Positions 33,121-43,208 of a DNA stretch of 64,000 bases are shown here, piece after piece (position 1 is the first letter of the stretch; every line of letters starts with the position of its first letter). The notes beneath the pieces were generated by a model. The model did not search any database and was not told where the DNA came from. It worked only from the letters and a program-made list of their open reading frames with translations. Origin of the DNA: Trichoderma breve (lineage: Eukaryota; Ascomycota; Sordariomycetes; Hypocreales; Hypocreaceae); the NCBI RefSeq assembly GCF_028502605.1, contig NC_079232.1:6820001-6884000 (forward strand), read 5' to 3'. A program made the translations under genes and the position numbers.

Positions 33121-35098
33121 CTACTTCTCACGCCATGTCTCCTTGATGAAATCGGCACATCTCTCGGCCACCATCATTGTCGGCGCCATTGTGTGCGCAC
33201 TGGGAATCTTGGGAAAGACACTGGCATCGGCAATACGAAGCCCTTCGATGCCAAAAACACGCAGTTTCTGGTCTACAACACCGTCCGATGCGTCGAGCGA
33301 CATGCGACAAGTACAGGAGTAGTGCAAAGCGCTCTGGTAAGCACGTTTGGTATAGTCGTCGATGGCCTCATCTGATATGTCCTGCCACTCTGGAAGCTCA
33401 GTTGTGCCACCCATCATCCTCTGTTGCTTTGGCAGTAGCTTCGTGAATCCTAGTCTTTGGTCGAGATATTCTAAATCCATACCGGGTCCATAGACTAAAG
33501 GCGCTGAGTGCGGATATCCCGAACGGGCAAACTCTTGACCTAACCGCAGCGCGAAGCGAATGGCCTTTCGCATCGGTTGGAAATCTCTCTCGTCTCTAAG
33601 AAGAGGGTGAGTGATTTCAGGAGGGTGCTCGGGATTTGTGGTGGTAAGCCTGATGTTGCCTCTGCTGAAAGGCTGCACCAATGTACATAGCCATGTCAAG
33701 AGTGAATGCTCCGTGATGTAGACGTCAAAGTAGCTTTCAACGGGAATGATCATAACCTCAATATCCGGCGCGTTCTGCGGCTGCATCGAGTCCATTGTAT
33801 CTTCATCATTGCTCGAAGTCTGCACCTGCATAGTTGCATCGTCAATGGCAGTCGTACGAGCAAAGATGGTGGAACTTGTTGAAGAGGTTGATAAGAGACC
33901 ACGACCGAAAAACAACCAGAGAATAAACTGCCAGATAAATACAAACGGATTATAAAGGCTGTGAATAGTATCTCGAGTTGGAACGCGCGACATGACGGGC
34001 ACAGCGACATGATCCATCAGATTGTTGCCTACAGCGGATGACTCTTGAACGATGGGAATCCCAAGTTGTTGAAGATGATCTTTGGGTCCGATGCCGCTGA
34101 TTGGTATGCGTTAGCACTTTTGTTACTTTTGTATATGACGGGATGGATAGAATACCTTCTCATCAGGATCTGTGGAGTACCGATTGCCCCGGCGCAGAGC
34201 ACGATTTCTCGTCGTGCCTGAACATAGCACTCACGCTTGTCTGTCTGCCCTCTGCGCCGAATTTGGACGCCAATGACCTTGCGAGACTTTGTATCGATAT
34301 CAAGTCTTGAAACCGTTACGCCGGTGCACACAGTAAGGTGTGATGCTCGAGCGATAGCAGTCTCTTTGCTAAGCCATGCCTGGTACGCAGAGATGCGTCT
34401 CCCGTTGCTATCAATGGCCTGGTCTAGGCGAAAGTAGCCCTGCGCGCTCGCATCTGGGTCGTTACAGTCGTCATGGACAGGAAGCCCGAGTCTGCGGGCG
34501 GCTATCTCAACGTAGGGATGAAAAGAGAATGGATAGGCAGGCTGGCGGGTTTCGACTGGTCCATGATGGCCTCGATATTCGGCATCTGGATGGCCGATGG
34601 CGTTTTCGCTCTTGCGAAAGTAAGGCTCTACGCTCTCCCAGCCCCAATCTTTTAAGCCCAAATCCTGCGACCACTCATTGTAGTTGCCAGGTGGGCCTCG
34701 AGTCAGCAGCATGGCGTTGATGCGAGTTGAGCCTCCAAGCGCCTCTGCCCAGAAGAGAGATAACTTTCGGTTCAATGCCGAGGGCATCTGACTCAAATGC
34801 TTGACGACCTGCAACCCAGACATCATGGGATTCTGGGAGAGCAGCGGGATGCGACTAAAGAGATTGTCTTTGACAAAGCCCTTTTCAAGGAGCAGCACAG
34901 ATACTGCCGGATCCTCAGAGAGGCGCGAGGCCAAGACACAGCCAGCGGCGCCACCTAGATGCCAGAGAGTCAGCAGCTGGATTCTCATTGTGACCCCAGG
35001 GCATTGCTTGACTTGCCTCCGACAATCACATAGTCGTATATCTTCCCGTCTACATCCTCGGGCGTGCGCTCTGGATAGGAGCTACCAAAGGGCCACAT
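33121..35098 (-). CDS. GMC oxidoreductase (FAD-dependent)
   Basis: Flavoprotein of the glucose-methanol-choline family, oxidising an alcohol to an aldehyde or ketone. Exons: 35098-35017, 34954-34156 and 34096-33121; product 618 residues. The first intron (34955-35016) begins with GC rather than GT (GCAAGT to CTAG). The splice joins VIVGG to GAAGCVLASRLS, rebuilding the Rossmann GxGxxG motif for FAD; no GT site does this. The second intron (34097-34155) is GTATTC to CAG. The FAD attachment region GGSTRINAM and the second GMC signature (CAGAIGTPQILMRSGIGP) are intact. The C-terminal motif carries the active-site His in HYSCTCRM and the second in SAHTMAP. No signal peptide is present; the start MWPFGSSYPE is typical of an intracellular subgroup. 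A hydrophobic stretch (PFVFIWQFILWLFFGRG) may contact membrane or lipid substrate. Substrate unknown. Confidence 0.9.
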
Positions 35099-36207
35099 GG
35101 TGTTGTGGTGAAGGATGAAACGTGGGGTAGCAAAGAGAGCTGCAGACTGATGGCTGAGTGTCGTGCATTTATGTAGGGCGACGGAGCTGAAGAGTGTCAG
35201 CGCTAATGTTGGCCAAGCTGTTAGTTGCACCGAAATCAGCACCAATTCCAACACGATGGGCACTTGCGCAGTTGAATAATCATACACTCTGATTAGTATA
35301 TTGTAGATGAGCAGCTTTGTGAAAATGGCATTATGTAGTAACAGAGCCGAGGTAAACGTACCTTGAACAGACTCTGGTAGATGCAAGACAGATTCAGCGA
35401 TTGAGGGGTCTGGCGCTTGTTTTCCACAAGGCTTTGTCGTGCTCTGGTTCTCTTTGAGAATCTTAGAAGCAACGCGGCTCGAGATGGAGATCAAAGTATG
35501 ATTCAGATTGAGTGTTTTTGGCGTTGATTTGTTAGTTCTTCGAAGAAATAATTTTGAATTGCAAAAGACTCACGAAATACCTGGTTCATTTGGGTCAAGA
35601 GCGGTTATTCACTGGGTAGAGGAAAAGTTGCACATTCCGGCAATTTGCGGCATCGAACAATCATAGGCGTGGAAAGAAGTGCATAGCAGAAGATTGTTGG
35701 AGGGATTTCGGAAATGGGGCTGACGACTGTGAGTTGTAAAGACTATGATTTTGGTTTGAGAGGGAAAGAAGCTGTGGTTTTGGTGTAGTGACCCGATCCC
35801 GTGACGATAGCAGCATCAACCCCAATCTTAGGATAATAAGCGAGAGAGAAGGTACAACACGATAGTATTCATGATGACAATGTGACGGTATATCGAATAA
35901 AAGATTGTGATTGTAGAATGCATGTATGCCAATGGACTCAACACCAGCATCCCGATGAACGCCATTCTCCATCTATTCTATGCATCTCAAGATATCAATG
36001 GGAATGCTGTTTCGACTCCATCAGTTTCGTCGCGAACCGGCTACTCTTTGTCCACATGCCATAAACTTTCTTCAACAACATCAATGCTTGATTCATCTCC
36101 AACTGCCTGGAGCGTCTGCAGCCGCTTCATCCAACCCTGCAAGCTTCTTCTCATGCAGTTCCAGGCACAAGTTATAGCTCTGGTTACTCGAAACCCTTCT
36201 AACTGCT
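35099..36207. other. Intergenic region, GMC promoter, no gene seen
   Basis: Lies between the start of the GMC gene (-) and the stop of the second NLR gene (-). A frame continuous with the GMC gene extends upstream to 35494, but it opens with TTG and its composition is not typical of the family, so I treat it as leader. Nothing else is visible. Confidence 0.45.
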
Positions 36208-39200
36208 TTATTTAGTCCCAGTTGCAGAGCCACTCTCAACCTCCCAAAACTTTCTATATCTCGCAATAGCACATCGGCAATCCACTTCTCGAACACGTTT
36301 ACGCCACCCCTCTTCCATTTCTTCTGACCACTTCTCTCTAACACGTTGAAGCCACTCTTCGTCAGGCTGCTGCTGCAAACAATAATCCGGTGTAGCCCCC
36401 CTTTGAAGAAGAATCTCAACAATATCCCAATAGCCGCGAAAGATTGCCGCGTTCAACGCACTGCCGCATTTCCCACCGCGTGCGTCAACATCGGCCCCTC
36501 TATCCAATAGCAGCCTAACTGACTCCGTCTGGCCTGAGAAAGCCGCTGCCTGGAGAGCTGACCCGAAGATACCTCCTTGTATGTTGACATTGATATTTGG
36601 GCACTGCTCGAGAAGGAATTTTGTTATGAAGGAGTTGGCATCGATATCCCTGAGATCAAGAAGCTCGGGTTCTCTCACACATGCCGTCTGAAGTGCGAAG
36701 CCATATTTGCCACCCTTGGCATTGACATCGGCGCCATGTTCAAGTAGCCAGTAGATTCTTTCGTGCCATCTCCGCTTTGGTATCTCTTTTCGTAGATCAC
36801 ACATCTCTATTGTGGCATTTAGAGCAGCGGCGAGCCCCCCACGCCGGTGATTGGTATCAGTTACTTCAAACAGAAGTTCCAGCATCTCGATGCCATCCCA
36901 ATTCTGTGGAAGTTTCGGCGTTTCGAAAGGATATAGTGGTATCCGAGCGGCCGCGTCCCAGGCCGCATAGTCCCGCTGGTGGATATTTGCTCCGTATTCA
37001 ATCAACAGTCGCACCAACTCAGGGGCTCCTCTTTTGCAGGCGCTTGCAAGAGCTGTTCCATATTCTCCCCCCTCCGCATTAGCATCAGCGCCGTGTTCGA
37101 GGAGTAGCCGAACCAAGTCTACTTCTCTACGAGTTGCACATGTAGCTATAAGTGCTGTTTCATATTCCTCCCCTTTTGCATTCACATCAGCGCCATGTTC
37201 GAGCAGACAACGGACTACCTCCAAATTGAGCGCGTCGTTGTAGCAGGCAGCCTGGAGAGCAGTGCCATGTTCTCCACCGACTTGGTTAACCTGGGCCCCT
37301 TCGTTTATGAGCAACTGTATAATCGGCACAGTCTCTTCACTTATTTCCTGATTCGAACTGAAGGCACCTCCAAAGAATGGCGTTACTTGGCCACCATATA
37401 TAGTGTGAGTCAAAACAGCATGCAGTGGTGTGCCATGCGAATCGCTCTTCGCGTTCACGTCAGCGCCTTGGTCCAGTAGCCAACGAACCCTTTCTTTGTC
37501 TCTCCATATGCAGGCCGTGTGTAAAGCTGGAGGCTCGTCGATCCTGGCGCCATTCTCAAGAAGCAGCTTCAACACCTCGACTGCTGACTTCCTTACAGGA
37601 CGCCCTTCTCCCCATTGTCCCTCCTGCATCCAATCCCAATCATCGCGATCGTCCTCATTAACAACAAAGCCCTGTATAATAGTCCCCTCTTCAATTGTTC
37701 CGTTTTCGACTAGAAGTTGTATTATCTCCATTGCCACTCGGTAGTTGGGGAATAGGACTTCGTTATCGCACGCAATCTCTAGCGCTGTGATCCCATCTCC
37801 ATTCCGAAGGTTCGGATCCGCATTGCACTGCAACAGCCTCTTCACGTATAGCGGTACTTTCCTCAGTGTCATCCTGTCGGAGGAATATGATAGTCGAGTT
37901 GAACACGCAATCTGGAGTGGCGTGCCATCATTGGCTAAAACATTTACATCGGCGCCTCTTCTTAATAGTAGATCAACATTTGCATCGTGACCGTGCATTA
38001 TAGCCTTGTGAAGTGCTGTCCCACCGTGCTTGTTTTGCATGTTTATATTAGCACCACTCTCAAGGAGAAACTGCAGTTGCTCGTTTGACTCCTCAGGCAT
38101 GCATGTGAGCAAACATTCGCCCTTTTTCGAAGAATTGTTGACATCGGCTCCGCGGTTCACAAGAAACTTGATCGCATCCAAATGTCCCTCTGCCGCAGCT
38201 GCTTGCAGAGCCGAGCCATATGTACCACATTGCGCATTGATATCTGCGCCTGCTTCGAGAAAAACCTGCATCATATCTATCGATCCTATACAGGCCATTT
38301 GCTGCAGTGCTTCATCCAGCTCTTCAGACGTAACGTACTTATTGGCACCGGACTTCTGATGAATCAACATTTCAGTCAGTTGAAAATGGCCACCCTGGGC
38401 TGTATAACAGTATGGCTTCATTATATATTCCCTTTCATCATCGCTTACGATGAGTAGGGTGAGTAGACTTCGGCTATGAACAGCCAGTGCACTCATCGCG
38501 TCACTTTCGATCTCAGGTGACCATGACACTCGTTGAATCCCCTCCAGGTGGGTCATCCAGTAATGTGCTGCGTATCTCGCCAAGGGATTTGATTTGTTCA
38601 CGACGTCGCCATTGAGAGAAGGTGAAGTGTAACTCGCAAGCCAGTTGTTCAAATGATTCAGATAGGCAAGGCATGACCGCACAATAGAAAGCTCAGCATC
38701 AAGCTCTATAAATGAGAAGGCCTTGCTAGGGCCTTGCTGAATTCTCTCGGAAATTAAATACTCTTTCAGAGAGAAATGGACAAGCCGGACTTGAGTGCTG
38801 GTTTCCTCATACTCAGAAAACCTGTCCTCTTGGGCGATAACTAGACCGGAGAAGTACTTCAGAATGTCTGCAGGAGTGAAAGGGCGTTCTGTCTCATTGA
38901 AGGTAATAGTATTATTATGCTGGCGGATAGTGAATATCTCGGCGAGTTCTTCGATGTGCAAGACTCTTTTCGAAAAGGCGAGCCATTTAAGTGAGTGTAT
39001 GACTCGTTCTTGGAAAGTTGGTGGGATACTCTCTAGAACTCTATTATAAGTAGCGTCAAGTCCAATGGGGAGATTCAGAAGCGCCTCTCGTATGTCAGAT
39101 TCGGATGAGAGACTCTGGAGTGCTTCTAACTGAAGCCGGACATATTGGAACCTTGATACACTATTAATTGAGATGGCCGCTATACATGAACCAGAAACCG

Positions 39201-41118
39201 AAACTTACATGCAGTCAGCTTTCCCTACGAGTGATTCTCTCGCTTCTTCCTTTACGCTCTGCGGCCAAGATTTATACTCATCACCGTTAAGCTGAGAGTC
39301 AATGTAGTGATTGATATCCCTGTTGATTGTCTGCTGGCGAGCTAATAAGTCAATTTCGTTCTTATCTGTTGAGGATAAGATGGGGCGTATTTTATCGTCG
39401 ATATCTGGTTCTTTCCGGCTTGTGAAGAAAAAGTGGAATTTGCTAGGTGCAATTGCAAGTATACGCCGTAAACTCTTGAGCAGCTTTGCCCGTTGCTCAT
39501 TAAGTAGTGGGCACTCATCAAGAGCATCAATAACGATATACACATTAGCGAATTCTGATGCGGATGCAATTAACACTGCCTCAAGCGTCTCGGTATCTGG
39601 GCGTTGGCCGTTGAGTTTGTACTGTCGGAGGCGTGCGGTTAATTGTGACCTCTGAGTCTGTCGAGAGCAGATTTGCTTAGTGAGGGATGCGAGCATGACA
39701 TCAACCTTTTGTTTCTCCGGGTCGCTGAAGCTAAAGTAGAAGTATGATACCACAGTCGACGGTTCCGATACATATTTATCTCGAAGGTGTTTAATGACAG
39801 AAGAACTCAATATCGATTTCCCGGACCCGGCTGTCAGGAGTCAGTTCCAAATCTTGACCAATAACACGATTGTCATTAAGCGGCTCAAACATAAAGGCCA
39901 ACATACCCTTGCCATGGAGCCATAACAATGACCCGTCACTCGTCTCCCAAGTCTTGAATTCCTCACTATTCTTGATCAACCATTCACACGTGCCGGCCTC
40001 TCGTCTATCAAGCCCTGTATTGTATATTGAAGAGGGGTCAACATCGCATAGCCATTTTAGCAGATCAGCAAACTCGCGATCTTCTAAAGCGGAAAGTTTT
40101 GCATTCATCTGTGAGAACGTGTCTATTGTTGTCAAATGCTCCTCATAGCGCTGTATGTCACGCCATGTTACTTCGGCGGCAGCAAAATTGCGCTCATGTT
40201 CGCGAATCTCGTCAATCAGTAAATCCCAGTCTTTCCATTTCACAGCATCAAGAGCGTGACGGAGAGCAGAGCTTTTTGCGTAGTGACAACAAGCCGTAAC
40301 CTGGAATCTCAGAATGTGTATATAGAGCTCTTCTAAGGCAGTCCTGTACTGAGTGTGAGACTGCCGGAATCTATCATGATTGTGTGTTCCAGACTCATAG
40401 CATTCGACATAAAGTTCTTCTCTCATTTGGCTTTGCACAATAAGAGAAGCGACATACTCTAACCCTTTCGCTAGGGTAGTCTTCTCTTCCGACATATTCG
40501 TGAGAAGCTACAGTTGTTTGGTAAGTATTGAATCAGCAGGAAAGATATTGCGACTTAACCCACTGGCAGAAGAAAGCTGACTCCAGTCCAAGCAATTGAG
40601 GTATAGGGGTTAGAGCTTGCGGCGTTGCTGATGTAGTCGTTGGCTGAATTGACAATGTTCAATACAAGCTGCATAGCGCCTTTTGCTTGAGTTCTAAAGT
40701 TTCCTGATCCGGGTTTCAACTCATCTTTGTTGACTTCTTCCATTTTGCTTTCTAAGATTGCTTGCATCCACTCTCGCCTATTTTGTTTCAGATTGAAGGT
40801 TTGCCCTAAGCCAGCTGTAACGCTGCCAGTGAGCTTGGCTTCATAGTCTGCGATGAGTGCACCATCCTGCTCTCCGAGCTTCTCGTATGCCATGTTCCAC
40901 AGCTCTCGAATTGGTGTATCCAGAATTTGGCGACCCCTGAAGTTTTCGGGCGATTTGTTTACCCCATCCGTACCGTCTGGTGGTTCATTAGGTTCCCTAC
41001 TCTCAACCTGCTGTCGGTGTAATTGATGTCCATTCGTATCTGCGGTGTCAGTTCCACTGCTAGTTCCACTGCCAAAAACCCTGGAGAAGCGCTCCTTGAA
41101 CCGATCTCTGCGGCCCAT
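36208..41118 (-). CDS. NLR-type STAND protein: NACHT_N - NACHT - long ankyrin array
   Basis: Fungal NLR-like receptor of 1573 residues. Exons: 41118-40564, 39907-40507, 39830-39209 and 39151-36208; all junction phases agree. The N-terminus is basic and disordered (MGRRDRFKERFSRVFG). The helical domain found before NACHT in many fungal NWD-type proteins follows (LWNMAYEKL to AWTGVSFLLP then LAKGLEYVASLI across the first intron). Walker A GKAGSGKS, at about residue 388, is itself assembled across the second intron. Walker B is VYIVIDALDEC, and the winged-helix region ends VRLVHFSLKEYL. From about residue 830 to 1545 runs a long ankyrin array of roughly 20 repeats (LLLEHGADVNAKG type), the presumed sensor. 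It differs from the first NLR in its N-terminal domain and has more diverged repeats. By analogy the protein detects non-self or damage and triggers a cell-death or defence response. The gene is divergent from the aldo/keto reductase gene; a TATATATATA run sits about 40 bp upstream. Confidence 0.9.
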
Positions 41119-41585
41119 TGCTGCTGCAGTGAATGCGGACTGATTGCTTGCTCATATATATATAGTATTTCTAGCTGCAAATAATGTTGCAGCAGGAAAA
41201 ATTCGGGAGTGGGGAAAATAAATGTGAGCGCCTTGCTGCCCAATCATCCAAGACTTCCTGCATGTTCAGCCTCGATGAACCAGTAACAATGATAACTGCA
41301 ATACTCATTGGACAGGGTTTTGTATGGATTAGCCGATTGGTGGTCCAGTCAGCGCGCATGATTGATGGCCTAACGGTTGGTCGCTGATCAATTCTATCTT
41401 TCCCTAGCGAATGGTATTTGGTGGAAAACCTGAAGTTGGACGAATAAGTTAATATTCGGTAAAAGACCAGAGATTATTGAAGTGACTGGATGTTCTTCGA
41501 CTAGGTACTCCATAGCAATTGATCCGGCCGATGAGGCCAAATGAACATTGGCAATTAGAGCAGATCGGAGCTGCGACGGCTTTAA

Positions 41586-41645
41586 CGGCGGAAGAACGCT
41601 GATTGGCTGTCTCCCAAGGAATCTCGGCGGAAGAAAGCTGATTGG
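41586..41645 (+). promoter_or_regulatory. Direct repeat with CGG and CCAAT elements upstream of AKR
   Basis: Two 21-bp copies of CGGCGGAAGAA(A/C)GCTGATTGG, at 41586-41606 and 41625-41645, differ by one base and are spaced 39 bp apart. Each joins a CGGCGG core, of the kind bound by Zn2Cys6 factors, to ATTGG, an inverted CCAAT box. They lie 270-330 bp before the reductase ATG. A partial third GGCGGAA occurs near 41726. Confidence 0.6.
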
Positions 41646-41817
41646 TCAGTTGGCTTCACTTATTCGATCTCCGGTCCAACCACGGAGTCGAAATCTCGAA
41701 AGCAACGGCAAACAGTTCATGGAGATTGGCGGAAATAATGCCGAAATATTTGTAAATGCCTCCTCAATTGTGTAACAAGGCGACTTGTGCCGAGCTCTTT
41801 GGCGAGATGGCCACTCG

Positions 41818-41826
41818 TATAAAAGG
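41818..41826 (+). promoter_or_regulatory. TATA box of aldo/keto reductase gene
   Basis: TATAAAAGG lies 97 bp before the ATG at 41915, and a CA-rich leader (AGCAAACAACAACA) lies between them. This is a strong fungal TATA context and suggests regulated rather than constitutive expression. Confidence 0.65.
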
Positions 41827-41914
41827 GTGGCTATCCCGACGCTCTTTTGGTTTGTTAGAAGCAGCAAACAACAACATTCTACCGCAACAAATTTGACAAT
41901 AAAAGATAACAGCA

Positions 41915-43017
41915 ATGTCTCAAGCAGTTCCCAAGATTGTTACTCGAGCGTTGGGTAAGAATGGGCCTCAAATCCCTCGTCTCGGCCTCGGCCTCATGGG
42001 TCTGAGCGGACACTACGGCCTGCCCGCTCCAGACGAAGAGCGTTTGGCTTTCTTGGACAAGGCATATGAGATGGGCGAGAGATACTGGGACACAGGTGAG
42101 CCAGTAGCAAACCAACTTAGATACTCATGACACGCTGGCTAATAAATCTTCATACAAAAGCCGACATGTATGGCGACTGCGAGGATCTCCTGGGAAAATG
42201 GTTCGCCGCCAACCCGGGAAAGCGTGAAAACATCTTTCTCTCCACCAAATTCGGTATCCAAGTACAAGGCCGAAGCATCAAGGTCGACTCTTCTCCGGAA
42301 TACTGCCGGCAAGCTGTCGAAAAGTCGTTGAAGCGACTCGGACTGCCATTTGTTGACTTGCTCTACGTTCACCACCTCGACAAGGTCACGCCGATTGAAA
42401 AGACGATCCAGGTCATGGTCGAACTCAAGAACGAGGGAAAGATTCACCACCTTGGCCTGAGCGAGTGCAGTGCTGACACGCTCCGCCGTGCTTCTGCGAT
42501 CCACCCCATTGCAGCTGTCCAGATGGAGTACAACCCGTTTTCTGTGGAGATTGAATCGCCTGAGCGTCGCTTCCTTGAGGCTGCTCGAGAACTCGGAATC
42601 GCCGTGGTAGCATACAGTCCTCTTGGAAGAGGGCTTCTTACCGGATCCATTTCATCGAAGGAGGATCTTACCAAAGCAGGCGACATCCGAACCATGCTGC
42701 CTCGATTCAACGATGAAAACCTCGAGAAGAACTTGGCAGTCGTCGCAAAGATTTCCGAAATCGCAAAAACCAAGGGCGTCACTCCAACCCAGCTGGCACT
42801 GGCGTGGGTCCTGGCGCAGGGCGATGACATCTTTGCTATTCCCGGAACAACAAAGGCACACAGACTTAGTGAAAACCTCGGAGCCATGAGCGTCAGCCTG
42901 ACTGCAGAAGAAGAGCAAGCCATTCGCAATGTTGGAAAGGAAGTTTTTGGAGCCCGAATTCATGACAAGGTTCCCGGTGTAAACATCTTTGGTGACACTC
43001 CACCGCTGGAGGCATAA
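41915..43017 (+). CDS. Aldo/keto reductase (AKR, pyridoxal-reductase-like group)
   Basis: Soluble NADPH-dependent reductase of aldehydes and ketones, 345 residues. Exons 41915-42095 and 42161-43017; the intron (GTGAGC to AAAAG, phase 1) restores the active-site sequence YWDTADMYG. The AKR tetrad is visible: Asp of WDTAD, Tyr of MYGDCED, Lys of STKFG and His of YVHHLD. The NADP-binding C-terminal part has AYSPLGRGLLTG and IFAIPGTTK. The N-terminal pattern (RALGKNGPQIPRLGLGLMGLSGHYG) places it with the yakc/AKR13-type fungal enzymes rather than classical aldose reductases. The promoter has a TATA box and paired CGG/CCAAT repeats, and the gene is convergent with a Zn2Cys6 regulator gene 191 bp downstream. 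Together these suggest local, inducible control; this is inference. The substrate is unknown. Confidence 0.92.
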
Positions 43018-43208
43018 TTGCATATGGACGTGGCTGTACTGTATGAAAAGAGGAGGGTATGTAGCAGTATTTAGTCAATATATGCCATGCTAGGTTTTTG
43101 ACCAGCTCTATGTGCTCAGTAGGGAGACTCTCATAGTTGCTGTTGATCATGTGAACAGAGAGGGTGTAAATTAACATTGACATTGTTCTAGTGTCAGTGA
43201 TTGACCAT

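Larger units (their letters stand above)
41119..41914. promoter_or_regulatory. Bidirectional promoter between NLR2 and aldo/keto reductase
   Basis: The 796-bp divergent region holds the promoter of the NLR gene (-) and the reductase gene (+). On the NLR side, a TA repeat at 41154-41163 lies close to the ATG. On the reductase side there is a TATA box and a 39-bp-spaced direct repeat, listed separately. Confidence 0.5.

Noticed and set aside
566..35098. A secondary-metabolite gene cluster spanning the acyltransferase, transporters and oxidoreductases
   Set aside because: No polyketide synthase, peptide synthetase, terpene cyclase or P450 is present, and the enzymes are far apart with unrelated genes between.
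35099..35494. In-frame upstream extension of the GMC oxidoreductase
   Set aside because: It opens with TTG, has unusual composition, and MWPFGSSYPE is a typical start for this subgroup.
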